64,000 bases of DNA from Haematobia irritans (Eukaryota; Arthropoda; Insecta; Diptera; Muscidae): the NCBI RefSeq assembly GCF_050003625.1, contig NC_134397.1, positions 269,136,070-269,200,069 on the forward strand. Direction: 5' to 3'. The notes below the pieces were generated by a model. It saw nothing but the letters and a program-made list of their open reading frames with translations. It did no database searches and was not told the DNA's origin. Both the position numbers and the translations under genes were made by a program. Shown here one piece after another: positions 1-10,344 of the stretch. Positions within the stretch are counted from its first letter, which is position 1. Every line of letters begins with the position of its first letter.

Positions 1-450
1 ATCGCTTTATATGGGGGCTATATATAATTATGGACCGATGTGGACCAATTTTTGCACGGCTGTTAGAGACCATATACTAACACCATGTACCAAATTTCAG
101 CCGGATCAGATGAAATTTGCTTCTCTTAGAGGATCGGCAAGCCAAATTTGGGGGTCCGTTTATATGGGGGCTATACGTAAAAGTGGACCGATATGGCACA
201 TTTGCAATACCATGCGACCTACATCAATAACAACTACTTGTGCCAAGTTTCAAGTCGATAGCTTGCTCCGTTCGGAAGTTAGGGTGATTTCAACAGACGG
301 ACGGACGGACGGACGGACATGCTCAGATCGACTCAGAATTTCACCACGACCCAGAATATATATACTTTATGGGGTCTTAGAGCAATATTTTGATGTGTTA
401 CAAACGGAATGACAAAGTTAATATACCCCCATCCTATGGTGGGGGGTATA
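1..450 (-). repeat. Type 1 dispersed repeat, cut by the window edge
   Basis: Matches the start regions of the copies at 24152 and 29107 in reverse orientation: a TATACCC end with CATCCTATGGTGGGG, the block around the 'acggacggacgg' run, and 'gggggctata' phrases. Open frames in it are repeat-derived phrases (MGAI-, GPIW-) found in every copy and are not genes. The palindromic end would lie before position 1. Confidence 0.85.
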
Positions 451-681
451 AGAACAAAGAACAAAATTTGCGATACCCGTTTTCTTGAAGCTATTTGAAA
501 GGTTTGTTGGAAAAAATATGCCTTATTATTTTAAATTATAAATGGTGAAATGATTTAATTTATGAATTATGGAGCAATTATCCGGCCACTCAATTATAAG
601 ATTAGATGGATACACATGGTAGGCAAACTTTTGTTGTTTGATCCAAAGGCAGAAGGTTATGAGTAGAATATTTTTCCCCTA

Positions 682-1149
682 AAGGTGAGTATTAAGTTCG
701 AGTTTAAGCCTAGTACTAAGATCACGTTTTCGCGCGAAAAACTGTTATACTCCATATAAAAAACGTTAGCGCGGAATCTTTGTTTTAAGCATTTTTCAAC
801 ATATATTTATACAACCCTGGATTTTTCGCACGAAAAAATAGGCAGGCATATTATTTCGCATAAATAAGTAAACATCTCTGGGTTTGAGACCCTATTTACG
901 GAGTTAGATGAAGATATTCGGTTTTCGCAGAAATTTAGTACTAAGCATTAGCCGCTAAAGTAAAAACTAAATCAGTAAAAAAAGGCATAACATTATACAT
1001 ATTTGTTGCAAATTTTATTATAACTTGATGGGGAATAGCCCAAAGCAAATTTTCACACAGTTTTTATTCCTTAAAATGGATTATTAAAGAGAAGTAATCG
1101 TGAAAAAATGACGATTTTAGCGGCTTAACTCGAACTTAAAACCCACCTT
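682..1149 (+). repeat. Short TIR element (AAGGTGAG family), full copy
   Basis: Begins AAGGTGAGTATTAAGTTCGA and ends with the near inverse (TCGAACTTAAAACCCACCTT). There is no coding capacity. Its right half recurs inverted at 2524-2734, and a decayed relative lies near 14890-14990. It looks like a MITE; no clear target duplication could be fixed. Confidence 0.7.
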
Positions 1150-2523
1150 AAAAATGTAATAAGGTATTCATTATTTTATTCTATATATTTCATAACATCT
1201 TTAATGCCGTAGACCCCAAAAAAACCAGTATCTATTGAGTCTATTATGAAAACATAGTCATGTGCTTACGCATATGAATGCATCTGACTGAATTATATAT
1301 GTGGCTTTAACTTCCCATTGCCATAAAAAACAACACACTCCTATATTGCGGATGTATTGCTATGTGCAGTCAAAAACAAACGCACACAGGGGAAACCAAC
1401 TAAAAAACAAAAACAAAAAAAAAAAAACGTAACATGTGCTTGTTTAACAAAACGTATACACAGGAAAATTCAACTTGGTGCTCTCTGTGCCACAGTTACA
1501 AAAGTTCAACGAAGAGTATTTCTCGCTCACGCGACGAACTGTAAGTAATTGCATTAAGTGCATTCCATTCATTGTGCATTGTAGCGAACTCATACAGTTA
1601 AATTTCGATGAACCCATGCCTACACATGCACACACACCCACATTCAGAGTAGATATATCTACCCTAGATGTATAGTACGAGTAGTATTCTTCATATGTAC
1701 CCAGAAAAAGCTGCGGCATTGACTGCATTTTATTGCCATTGTACTTGGTGAATTTCATGCGGTTGAATATATCTGTGAATATTTGTGCTCATTGAACAAA
1801 AAAATCAAAATTTCCTAGCAACAGTCTCGTCGTCTATGCGAATGTTACAAAATCCTTTTGAAAAGCTTTGCTTCATTAAAACTAAAACGCTTTTCTGGTG
1901 TTTAACCTTATGCATGAGAGAGTGTCTTAGGTCAACTGGTAGGAATTAATATGAGCAAAGTTCAATTGTTTCATATTTGGTTTGATTCTTTTCTTGCAAT
2001 GTAAAAGCTAGATGTAGTGGGTTTTTGTAGTAGAGTTTACAACGATTTATTTTGTTGTCTAGCAAAGTAAACAAATGACTCTAATTTGGGTGACTGATTT
2101 TGTACGATTTACAGGAACATGGAATTAATTTTATTATTCCTCAGTTTTTAAGACTAAGAAATTGGCGTACGCAATTTGCAAATAAAAAACTATACGAACT
2201 TTTGCGACCTTACAACAATGTTACCAGGGAAATTTTTCGGTTTACCCTACAAAGTTAAATGAAAAACCCTACGTTCCCCTACACTCCCAAAAATTGTAAC
2301 CAACAATTTCCCCTACAATAATTTTCGTAAAAAAACGGTAAACATGAGTATTTTCCTTTCCCACAGCCACACGTGATAATTATTGGCAATTGTTTTACAC
2401 AAAAAAAAAAAATAAATAAATAAATAAATAAAATAAAATAATTTTATAATTGTAACAGAGAAATAAGTTAATACTTTTTGCTAAATTGAAGAAAATTTAT
2501 TAAAAATAATAAAAATAATAATA
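1150..2523. other. Intronic stretch without recognised gene
   Basis: AT-rich intron DNA of the kul gene downstream of the last exon in the window. It holds poly-A/AAAT simple repeats (1405-1428, 2400-2440). Open frames at 1357-1760 on both strands show no domain, no splice structure and biased composition. Nothing else is seen. Confidence 0.6.
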
Positions 2524-2734
2524 ATAGCCGCTAAAATCGTCATTTTTTCACGATTACTTTTCTTCAATAATCCATTTTAAGGAATACAAACTTTGTGGAA
2601 ATTTGCTTTGGGATATTCCCCATCAAGTTATAATGAAATTTGCAACAAATATGTATAATTTTATGACTTTTTTTACTGCTTTACTTTTCACTTTAGTGAA
2701 AATTAGCGGCTAAACTCGAACTTAATACTCACCT
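2524..2734 (-). repeat. AAGGTGAG-family TIR element, half copy
   Basis: Reverse complement of roughly 985-1130 plus the terminal repeat; ends AACTTAATACTCACCTT. It lies 141 bp past the donor of the kul exon at 2876. Confidence 0.7.
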
Positions 2735-2875
2735 TAAGGGAAAAAGTTCATACATTTTGATATATTTTTTCTGCCCCTATGCACGTACAAACGCAAAATA
2801 TTAGAGAAAACCCTACATGTAGGGAATTTCATCTACTTTTGACATTAACAAAAATTTATCAAAATAATAACTTAC

Positions 2876-3004
2876 CGGTGATCCAAAATTATGACCAATT
2901 TCATGGGCTAATGTAACATGCGAAACGGCTGGAGGAACATGTTTGCCATAATTCAAAAGTGTAACAATTCCAGTGTTTAAGGATTTTAAGGAACCACGAT
3001 AATG
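2876..3004 (-). CDS. kul: kul exon: metalloprotease zinc-binding site
   Basis: Internal exon of 129 nt (43 codons, phase 0 both ends), acceptor TTTTTACAG and donor GTAAGT. It encodes [14 protein letters not shown], then [12 protein letters not shown] and the zinc helix [10 protein letters not shown]. The family motif is HExGHxxGxxHD, so the third zinc ligand (HD) must begin the next exon, before position 1. The intron therefore splits the active site. Family membership (ADAM10/Kuzbanian reprolysins) is firm. Assignment to kul rather than kuz rests on recalled differences in this region ([12 protein letters not shown]) and is less sure. ADAM10-type enzymes are membrane-anchored sheddases; fly Kul is reported to act on Delta. 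Confidence 0.88.
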
Positions 3005-3656
3005 CTGTAAAAAGAGAAATATTTTCAAAATTATTTAAATATTTATTTACACTAAATATGTTAACAACTTTAACAAGTATAGGGCCTAAAATACGGCCAT
3101 GGGGACCCTGCACTGTGAATATAGATTTGATATTAATTATTAGTTTAAGTTTTAAGATTATTGAAATTTTTCAGTTGCACACATTAGAGCCAATAATTTT
3201 ATGTCGAATTTCATTCGGATACACAGAAAGAAAAGTTTTCTATTCTAAGGAACGAAATTTTTTTGACGCCAAAATTCTATTTAAAAGAAAATAAAACAAA
3301 TTAGAAACTATTGTAGCAACGTTTGTGATAAATTCGTTTAATGTACTCTTCTTAACAAAGGAGAATTTTGTTTATCTATAATTTCGTTCATGTGGTAGAA
3401 ATACTAATTATTGCTGTAGCGAATTGCAAGTAAATTGATTTTTCATACTGGATTTTGGACGCTTAAATATACGGAAGTAATTTTATTTCCTAAGGAATTC
3501 AATTTTAGTCAAAATTTCCTTTTGATTATAAAAAAATTTTCTTGAAGAGCAAATCAAAAAAAAAAAAAAAATTAAAGGCAATCGTGGCATCATAAATTCG
3601 GGTTTATTTGCTCTTAAAGTAAATACTTTATAATACAAGTAAACCTGGTTTATCTA

Positions 3657-3965
3657 CACTAAAAAAAGGTTATGTGGAACCAAAGATTTTACTCTTTCTT
3701 TAAGGATTTTGGTATTGGTTCGGAGCCAAAGTAATCTACCTTTAAATCTAGGATTTATAAAATTAAAATTTGGGCACATTTATCGAACTTTCATTCTCTA
3801 TTTGCAGTATATTAACACAAGATTTGAAATTAAAATACAATATTATTGGGTGTCCTAAAATGTTATTTGAATAATCTTTTATATTAGTTTCATATTTGTT
3901 CCACTGTAAACTTTCATTTCGGAGGCAAATATTGACATCACTTAAATGTCCCATAGCCACAGTTG
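3657..3965. repeat. CACT-family TIR element fragment
   Basis: Starts CACTAAAAAAAGGTTATGTG and follows the copy at 35109-35763 through 'aaggattttggtattg' and 'aaaattaaaattt'. Decayed and incomplete. The 3005-3656 stretch before it is AT-rich with no recognisable gene. Confidence 0.6.
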
Positions 3966-4439
3966 TTTCAATAAAGTGCGTTCATGAAGATTTGAAAATA
4001 GGTAGCTGCATAATGGGTTAAATATTTATTATTCCATCAAAATATCAGCTACACGATGTTAATAAATCTTGTCGTAACTGTCAAAAAGGTTTGCAAGAAA
4101 CTATGAAACAAAATCCCCTCAATTTCGTATTTCCTAGTCGCTTTCATACTACAGAAGAAAAAGTTATATTTACTTAAGAAATTTCTTTTTGATTTTGTAA
4201 TGTTTTTTTTAGAGATGGACGGTAAACTTTTCTTTCAACAAATTACCAAAATTCAATTAATAAAACTGTTAAAAACAACAACCGTTTCTACTCACTTATA
4301 GCAGAACTTTTCTACAACAGACAGACTTTTGCGTTCACACAGATTTGTGATTTAGAGTTTTATTACGTTATGAGGCCCTTAAATAACGAAGTTTTTGTAT
4401 ATAATCATAGTTCAAGAAGTTTAAGCAGACTCAAAAGAG

Positions 4440-4980
4440 TTTATCTAATGATTTGGACTTTATTTTAAGGATTTTAGTTTTGATTCATTATCGTTTTATC
4501 ATATATTAACAAAGATGTTCATGTATAAATAAATACCAGTTAAAAACTAGTATATACGGTCGTAAGTTCGGCCAGGCCGAATCTTATGTACCCTCCACCA
4601 TGGATTGCGTAGAAACTTCTACAAAAGACGGTCATCAACACTTACCGATGGCAAGGTATCTTAACACTTCTTAACACCTTCTTCTAAATTCTAATTCTTC
4701 TAAATTCTTCTAATTCTTCTAAATTTTAAGTTAGTCCATACGGGGTATATATATTAAACAAAAATAAAAAGGCTGATAAAATACGTATATAATTCAGTTT
4801 GACAAAATTATCTATAGAAATAAAGTATTTTCAAAAGTATTTTTTTTACTTTAAGGAAAATTAATTTTGTTAAAACATGTCTGAAGCAATGACAATGATT
4901 TTTGATATAAAATTTTTTTATTTCAAAAAAGTTGTTCTTAATATTGTGTAAATTCCATATTAGTCAATATTTTTTCGGTG
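4440..4980. repeat. Fragments of CACT-family and type 1 repeats
   Basis: 4440-4549 and about 4830-4980 resemble internal and terminal parts of the CACT family. 4550-4760 is the palindromic end of type 1 (GTTCGGCCAGGCCGAATC, then ACCCTCCACCATGG) in minus orientation. It appears to be a patchwork of broken copies. Confidence 0.6.
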
Positions 4981-6435
4981 TAATAGTAAAATATTCAACT
5001 ACACCAAAAACACCACCGTTATTCTCGGAAAAATTGAAAACAAATCCATTCAATTAAATAAAGTTAAATGAAGACAAACACAAAGAAAATTCAAATTCAA
5101 GGTTACTTGATGAAATTTAATATTTAAAATATAATTATAAGTATAATATAAATAATGTAGCCACCACATGTTGATAAAAAATGGGCATCTGCTAGGACCT
5201 CGATTTACCTCTTAATTATTTGTTTTTTACTAAATATGGTTTTAGTTTAAATTAAGAAAAAAATCATTTTTGATTGTCCAAAAAATCTTGAAAACTCTAG
5301 AAATGGATTTTATCGTGGGTAACACTATACCCAATTTTCGTTAAAGGCCTTTAACATATTTCCAAGCATCACTTTCCTTAGTCCATTGAAGGGAATTGGT
5401 AAAATATTTAACAAAATTTCATAATTATATTTTTTTTATAGAATTTTTCATAGAAAAATATTATATCCCATAAAAGGGGCAGAGCTGTAGAAAAATAAAA
5501 GTTTTCAATTATAAATTTCTGGTTAATTGAAAATTGCTGTAGGTGCACAAGTCTCTGAGTGGGGGTTATGAAATATACATTGTGGTTTTATGAGTATGTG
5601 TGTGTGTGTGTTTATATCTATCCCTGATATTGGTATGAGTCTACTCTGAAACTTTTCACAGTTTATCAACTTTGAATTGCTGAGCAATGCCAATAAGAAG
5701 AAGGGCAAGTGGATTGGTATATTAGCAATGTGTCAGTGTGTGTTTGTGCGTAACTAGCAAAACTAAAGCAATTGCCATAAAAGTTCACAATATCCTTTGG
5801 GCAAGTTTCTTAGACAGAGAAGAACCCATAGCCTACCAACCAAATTCTTTCTCTTCGACTTCGAATTCTTCTTCTTCTTAACAATTGTCGACCATTTGTC
5901 CATAATAGGCCTGATATTGGCCAAACACTAACACACCCACAGATATCAAGACATCGTAGAGTCTTTCGTTACGTTTTGGTTGTTACACAGGAAGGACGAT
6001 GGTAAATGACACTGCTCAGCTGTTCCATTCACAGGATAATATTAATTGAATGATGCCAATGATGGCGACCAACCATGATTAGCGGTTACGCTATTGCCTA
6101 ACTACCATGGTCATTGCCTTCGGTGGGCATCATTAAATAATAAGAAAATAATAACACTGGGTGCGACAGCAATATTCAATTATAGGCGTTGATTATTTTA
6201 CATTTCAGTGAAATTGAATTAATATGGACTTTAATATATATGAAATTATCGTTTAACAGAAAAAGTTTTTGCAGAGCTGGAGCAGAGTTTTGGCGAAATT
6301 TAAGAGAACAATAACTTTTGACATTTGTGATTTTAATTTTTTTCCAAGCATTAGGTAAAAGTTAGCCTTGGGTCCATATTGATATTGACATTGTTTACAC
6401 AAATGATTCAATATAGTGTATGTGGTTAGCAAGCA
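4981..6435. other. Intronic stretch without recognised gene
   Basis: AT-rich with a short TG run near 5596-5611. Open frames up to 61 codons show no domain or splice logic. No repeats shared with the rest of the window were noticed. Confidence 0.55.
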
Positions 6436-7242
6436 CACTAAAAAAAGGTTTACTTGGATCCAAAAATTTTGACCTTCCTTTAAGGATTCTTTAAAATAAG
6501 GAAATTTTTTAGCGACCCATCCGGACCTAAATCTAGGATCAATAAAACTAAAATTAGGATTCAGATCTCATTTATCGAAGTTTCATCCTATTTTTTCGGT
6601 ATATTAATAAAGCTATACATACGAGGGCGGTTCGGAAACTTCTTAGCCTATCAATGAAAGAGAATAGTTAATTTTTTTTAAATATTTTTATTTTTCACTA
6701 TAATCTCCTGAAACTTCAATACACTTAGTCCAACGCCTTTCTAGCAATTCTATCCCTTGATTAAAATAGTTTTCCTCAAGGTCTTTAAAATAGTGATTGC
6801 ATCTTCATTTGAGGTAAAACGCTTGCCAGCAAGGAATTTTTTAGATTTGGGAGCAAGTAAAAGTCACTGGGAGCTAAATCAGGAGAATAAGGTGGGTGGT
6901 CAAGCAACTCGTACTTTAATTCGTTGATTTTAGCCATTGTTAAAACACTCTTGTGCGCTGGTGCGTTGTCTTGATGAAAAATTATTTTTTGTGTTGTAGG
7001 CCAGGACGGTTTTCTCGAATTTGTACATTTAATTGATACAAAAAGGTTGCAATAGTACTCTGAATTTATTGTTTTACCCTTTTGCAGATAGTCAATCAAT
7101 AAAAAACCTTTGAAGTCCCAAAAAAACCGTTGCCATAACCTTACCTTATTTTAAAGAAATTTGTCCTTAATAGTGTGTCAATTGCGTATCCTAAAATTGG
7201 GGTTGCGTAATCTTTAATATCACGTAAATATTTTTTTCAGTG
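6436..7242 (+). repeat. CACT-family TIR element interrupted by a mariner
   Basis: Left end CACTAAAAAAAGGTTTACTT, right end ATATTTTTTTCAGTG. The right part (from about 7141, 'aaagaaatttgtccttaat') continues the family after the mariner fragment. Both this copy and the one at 35109 are flanked by GCA, a possible 3-bp target duplication. Confidence 0.65.
6622..7139 (-). mobile_element. Truncated mariner, 3' half
   Basis: The terminal repeat CGAGGGCGGTTCGGAAACTT starts after a TA at 6620-6621. The minus strand reads the C-terminal half of a mariner transposase: DYLQKGKTINSEYY, the catalytic HQDNAPAHKS, and SPDLAPSDF with the D34D spacing. It breaks off after the codons for the start of MATVFWDF, near 7139. 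The same family makes the larger copy at 43068-46863. It is not functional, lacking the N-terminal DNA-binding domain and the first catalytic Asp. Confidence 0.85.
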
Positions 7243-7549
7243 CATATATTTTACACAAAGACAGGGCCAAGGTTCTATTCCGAACCAGAAAAATAAAAAA
7301 ACAAAACTAATATCGACGGTGATAAACAAGTATACTCCCTTTCTTTGTATTTCACTCCAAATCATAGATAACAGGTTGGCTGGTAAGCCCCCGGTCTGAC
7401 ACATAGATGGCGTCGCTAGTATTAAATGCATATTATTTTTATATAGTACCAACCTTCAAATGATTCGTGTCAAAATTTGACGTCTGTAAGTCAATTAGTT
7501 TGTGAGATAGAGCGTCTTTTGTGAAGCAACTTTTGTTATTGTGAAAAAA

Positions 7550-7967
7550 ATGGAAAAAAAGGAATTTCGTGTTTTGATAAAATACTGTTTTGTGAAGGGG
7601 AAAATACGGTGGAAGCAAAAACTTGGCTTGATAATGAGTTTCCGGACTCTGCCTCAGGGAAATCAACAATAATTGATTGGTATGCAAAATTCAGGCGTGG
7701 TGAAATGAGCACGGAGAACGGTTAGCGCAGTGGACGCCCGAAAGAGGTGGTTACCGACGAAAACATAAAAAAACACCAAATTATTTTGAGCGGTGTTTGC
7801 AGCTGTTAATTCGTTATACACCCGAGTTTTTCCGTCGATATGTGACAATGGATGAAACATGGTTCCATCACTACGCTCCTGAGTCCAATCGACAGTCGGC
7901 TGAGTGGAAAGAGACCGGTGAACCGTCTCCGAAGCGTGGAAAGACTCAAAAGTCCGCTGGTAAAGTA
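7550..7967 (+). pseudogene. Himar1-like transposase, N-terminal part (broken)
   Basis: Opens MEKKEFRVLIKYCF at 7550. One base is missing near 7600, shifting the frame. A stop follows STENG near 7723. A deletion joins the KK after VVTDEN to a segment before LLIRYTPEFFRR, removing much of the second helix-turn-helix. The catalytic block with MDETWFHHY is intact and runs to SAGKVK, where the next transposon sits. It cannot encode a working transposase. Confidence 0.9.
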
Positions 7968-8094
7968 AAGGGTGATACGGTCAAAATTTGGTCAAGGGAA
8001 AACGCGTGTAAATCTGTGAAATCGTTTATTTAAAAAATCAAATTAAATTTCTTTTTCAAGTTCAATTAGTATAAAATTCAGGAAAAATATTCAG

Positions 8095-8787
8095 TTAGGC
8101 TTTCGCTTTTCCAAATCCGAATTGCCGGGCCTCACGCTTGACACCTGCCATCAGATTTTGTACAGCCACCTTGTCCACCTTCTTTGCCGCAGAAAGCCAG
8201 TTTGCCTTGAACTGCTGCTCGTCCTTAGCAGTTTTTTTCGTCTTCTTTAGGTTCCGCTGGACAATAGCCCAGTATTTCTCAATTGGGCGGAGCTCTGGCG
8301 TGTTGGGAGGATTCTTGTCCTTGGGAACCACCTGCACGTTGTTGGCGGCGTACCACTCCATGGCCTTTTTACCGTAATGGCAAGATGCCAAATCCGGCCA
8401 AAACAGTACGGAACAACCGTGTTTCTTCAAGAAAGGCAGCTGGCGTTTATTAAAACACTCTTTCACGTAAATTTCTTGGTTGACAGTCCCGGAAGCTATG
8501 AAAATGGTGCTTTTCAAGCCACAGGTACAGATGGCTTGCCAAACCAGATATTTCTTTGCGAACTTTGACAGTTTTATGTGCTGGAAAATATCTGCTACCT
8601 TTCCCCTTCCTTTTGCCGTATAAAACTCCTGTCCCGGAAGCTGCTTGTAGTCGGCTTTGACGTAGGTTTCGTCGTCCATTACCACGCAGTCAAACTTCGT
8701 CAGCATCGTCGTGTACAGCCTCCGGGATCGCGCTTTGGCCGTCGTATTTTGTTTATCATCGCGATTTGGAGTCACAACCTTCTTGTA
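8095..8787 (-). pseudogene. DD37E transposase, catalytic part
   Basis: About 230 codons without a stop: KKVVTPNRDDKQ, first Asp in VVMDDETYVKAD, second in LFWPDLASCHYGKKA, Glu in ELRPIEKYW, and an end rich in Lys/Arg. It reads cleanly and would be intact but for the insertion that parts it from its N-terminus. Confidence 0.88.
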
Positions 8788-9363
8788 CAGAAAAAAATAT
8801 CAGCAAAATTTTCAACTTCAATTAAAAAGTTAATTGAAGTTGAAAATTTTTTCAATTAATAAATTAATTGATACAATTAACTTTTTAGTCATGATAGAAA
8901 CATTAAGTTAATTAAGTCAATGATTGAAAATTTTAAAATTTTTAATTAAAAAATTAATTGATACAATTAACTTTTTAATCAAATTCGGAAGACTAAGTCA
9001 GTTAAAAAAGTGATGAACATTTTTTTTAATTTTTAATAAAATTTTTTTTTCAAACAATCAATTGTTAATCCATATAAAAATTCTAAGCCAATTCAAAATG
9101 TAATTCAAAATAGTTACCTTTTTTAATTAATAAATTAATTGAGTTTTGCAATCAACATCAATTAAATTTTTAATTGAATCAATTAAAAAATTAATTGAAA
9201 TTTGGTAATGAAATCAATAATTGTTTTAATCAAGAATTTTTTCTATGCCCAATTAAAACTCTGATTGATACTATCATTTTCGTAATTGAAGACATTTCAA
9301 TTAAAAAATTAATTGGATCAATTAATTTCGTGATTGAATCAGAAAAAAAACTTTTTTTGTGTG
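8788..9363 (+). repeat. AT-rich 576-bp TIR element (TTAATTGA-rich MITE), copy 1
   Basis: Inserted between TA at 8786-8787 and TA at 9364-9365 of the DD37E transposase. The ends are CAGAAAAAAATATC and TTTTTTTGTGTG (inverse CACACAAAAAAA). The body consists of variants of 'aattaattgatacaatta'. There is no coding potential. A second copy in opposite orientation is at 27968-28550. Confidence 0.85.
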
Positions 9364-9692
9364 TAAGTCGATAGTCCGGCTCGTTTTTTGGCTCGATGCA
9401 CGGTTGTAGACGATACACCCACCTTATTTGCGGCATCTCGGAGAGAGAGTTTCGGGTTTCGCTTGAAACTACCGCCAACTCTCTTTGTCGTCTCAGCGGC
9501 TTCCGGTTTTCGATTTCCCCCCGATCCAGACTTCCTGGCTGTCGACAAACGTTCCCCAAACACTTTAATTACATTTGTAACGGTTGATTTGGCAACTTTT
9601 AGCGATTTTGCCAGCTTTGAGTGCGAGTAGCTCGGATTTTCGCGATGCGCGAGCAAAATTTTGATACGCTGCTCTTCTTGCTTGGACGGCAT
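9364..9692 (-). pseudogene. DD37E transposase, DNA-binding part
   Basis: Starts MPSKQEEQRIKILLAH at 9692 with paired helix-turn-helix-like segments (YSHSKLAKSLKVAKSTV; LSLRDAANKVGVSSTTVHRA) and ends at LSTY, where the TIR element begins. It is in frame with the catalytic part across that insertion. Confidence 0.85.
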
Positions 9693-9842
9693 TTTGACAA
9701 CTGAAGAGTGAATTCCAACATCAAAATAGGAACATTCCACACGCACACACCTTCAAAATGAGGGGTGTTCAGGTTTTTTAAATGCAAAATTGAAAGAAAT
9801 ACGTCAAGTTTATATTGACCAAATTTTGACCGTATCACCATT

Positions 9843-10291
9843 TAATGGCCTCTGTTTTTTGGGATGCGCATGGAATAATTGTTATCGATTATCTTGAGAA
9901 GGGAAAAACCATAAACAGTGACTATTATATGGCATTATTGGAGCGTTTGAAGGTCGAAATCGCGGCAAAACGGCCCCATATGAAGAAGAAGAAAAAAGTG
10001 TTGTTCCACCAAGACAACGCACCGTGCCACAAGTCATTGAGAACGATGGCAAAAATTCATGAATTGGGCTTCGAATTGCTTCCCTACCCACCGTATTCTC
10101 CACATCTGGCCCCCAGCGACTTTTTCTTGTTCTCAGACCTCAAAAGGATGCTCGCAGGGAAAAAATTTGGCTGCAATGAAGAGGTGATTGCCGAAACTGA
10201 GGCCTATTTTGAGGCAAAACCGAAGGAGTACGTTATAATCGTTGTATCGCTCTTGAAGGGAACTATATTGAATAATAAAAACCAATTTTGA
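9843..10291 (+). pseudogene. Himar1-like transposase, C-terminal part
   Basis: Continues MASVFWDAHGIIVIDYLEKG with the second catalytic Asp in HQDNAPCHKS and the third in LAPSDFFLF, the D34D spacing. The usual SPDLAPSD reads SPHLAPSD; that changed Asp is not the catalytic one. A shift after AKPKEY replaces the normal C-terminus before a stop at 10289-10291. Confidence 0.88.
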
Positions 10292-10344
10292 CAAACAAAT
10301 GTGTTTTTCTTTTTTAGACCGGGGACTTATCAGCCAACCTGTTA

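Larger units (their letters stand above)
7968..9842 (-). mobile_element. DD37E (ITmD37E-type) Tc1/mariner element inserted in the Himar-like copy
   Basis: Ends AAGGGTGATACGGTCAAAAT and its near-perfect inverse with TA duplications (7966-7967, 9843-9844) interrupt the host codons for GKVMAS. The minus strand carries both halves of one transposase. Between the second catalytic Asp (WPDLASCHY) and Glu (RPIEKYW) I count 37 residues, giving the DD37E signature known from dipteran ITmD37E elements. The 576-bp element at 8788-9363 interrupts it. Confidence 0.9.
7371..10342 (+). mobile_element. Himar1-like mariner (irritans subfamily), host of two nested insertions
   Basis: Ends ACAGGTTGGCTGGTAAGCCC and its inverse (GGGGACTTATCAGCCAACCTGT) are flanked by TA (7369-7370, 10343-10344). 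The coding parts on both sides of the insertion read as a Himar1-type transposase. Without the 1875-bp insertion and its TA it would be about 1.1 kb, slightly shorter than a full mariner because of an internal deletion. Irritans mariners were first described from horn fly, which fits a muscid host. Confidence 0.93.

Noticed and set aside
1357..1758. Cys-containing frames on both strands
   Set aside because: Cysteine spacing does not match the knottin frame, there is no signal peptide and no splice partner.
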